In this document: positions 44,170 to 44,371 of the stretch, piece after piece
Layout of the letters: each line of letters starts with the position of its first letter
Position numbering within the stretch: position 1 is the first letter of the stretch
Assembly (NCBI GenBank): GCA_020890945.1
Contig: JAJHPK010000029.1
Span: forward strand, 1 to 44,371
Source: Nitrosomonas sp.
GTDB lineage: Bacteria > Pseudomonadota > Gammaproteobacteria > Burkholderiales > Nitrosomonadaceae
Reading direction: 5' to 3'
Length of the DNA: 44,371 nucleotides
Program-made: the position numbers and the translations under genes
Notes under the pieces: model-generated
What the model was told of the DNA's origin: nothing
Seen by the model: only the letters and a program-made list of their open reading frames with translations
Database searches by the model: none

Positions 44170-44281
44170 ATATTGTTTTATTTGTGTAGATAAAATGATT
44201 AGTGGCGGGAAATAATTTTACTCGGGAATTATGCTGTATCGAACCGACACTGATGATTCAGAATTATATAATTTAACTTAG

Positions 44282-44310
44282 AACTTTTATTGAGACCAAT
44301 AGAAGTTTTT
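44282..44310 (+). terminator. Second terminator-like hairpin with no gene before it
   Basis: AACTTTTATTG (44282-44292), loop AGAC, CAATAGAAGTT (44297-44307), then TTT; one G-U pair in an 11-base stem. No coding frame lies between it and the RTX terminator, so it may end an untranslated transcript or be a back-up stop. Confidence 0.5.
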
Positions 44311-44371
44311 CCTTGCAATATCTTAGGGAGAGTCCAGAAACGCGGAGTGTTTCGAATTCTTTGTCTTATGA

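Overview
The window looks like chromosomal DNA of a moderately AT-rich gammaproteobacterium. The evidence is a complete System I cytochrome c maturation operon in the order ccmABCDEFGHI, a FadE-type acyl-CoA dehydrogenase followed by a long-chain acyl-CoA ligase, a DapE whose catalytic residues fall at the same numbers as in the Haemophilus enzyme, a one-chain SdaA with a C-terminal cysteine as in Legionella, PriA, YajD, SirB2 and a CRP-type operator. I cannot name the genus. No rRNA, tRNA, CRISPR array or prophage was seen.

Layout. 1-6.1 kb is a worn, mobile-element-affected stretch. It holds the tail of an unknown CDS, a lone Crp/Fnr-type winged-helix fragment, an IS3-family OrfA remnant, an AI-2E-type transporter fused to a B12-binding-like domain, a K+ channel, an acyltransferase-3 protein and a decayed IS5-family element (about 4849-6005). 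6.1-8.9 kb carries an orphan TrbH-like lipoprotein and a 7-repeat FG-GAP protein with an RTX tail. 9.1-18.6 kb is mostly housekeeping: a DsbA-like protein, dapE, then fadE-acyl-CoA ligase-yajD-DUF3422 as a probable operon, facing sdaA. 18.9-22.7 kb has an Aer-like PAS chemoreceptor and a HerA-like ATPase (DUF853), divergent around a perfect FNR-type box. 22.8-30.3 kb is the ccm operon, followed by bcp. 30.9-33.9 kb is a minus-strand group: Rieske oxygenase, EamA transporter and two small membrane proteins. 34.0-39.1 kb has a lipoprotein, priA and a fold-III ornithine/lysine decarboxylase. 39.4-44.4 kb is accessory again: a two-gene pair of small exported Gly/Pro-rich proteins, an IS1595-like remnant, then a perfect CRP box leading into a GNAT acetyltransferase and a large RTX-repeat protein.

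How the genes work together. CcmA-CcmI would move heme and attach it to apocytochromes c, with CcmG and CcmH keeping the cysteines reduced. FadE and the acyl-CoA ligase cover the first steps of fatty-acid degradation. The Aer-like receptor, the FNR box and the cytochrome genes suggest an organism that tracks its redox or oxygen state. Two proteins without N-terminal signal peptides but with RTX C-termini (6914-8860 and 42287-44116) imply a type I secretion system encoded elsewhere.

Most unusual parts: the CRP-box/GNAT/RTX module at 41.2-44.1 kb, the FG-GAP/RTX hybrid, the orphan conjugation-type lipoprotein, and the transporter with a B12-fold domain that lacks the cobalamin-binding motif. 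All calls come from reading the sequence; no database search was run.
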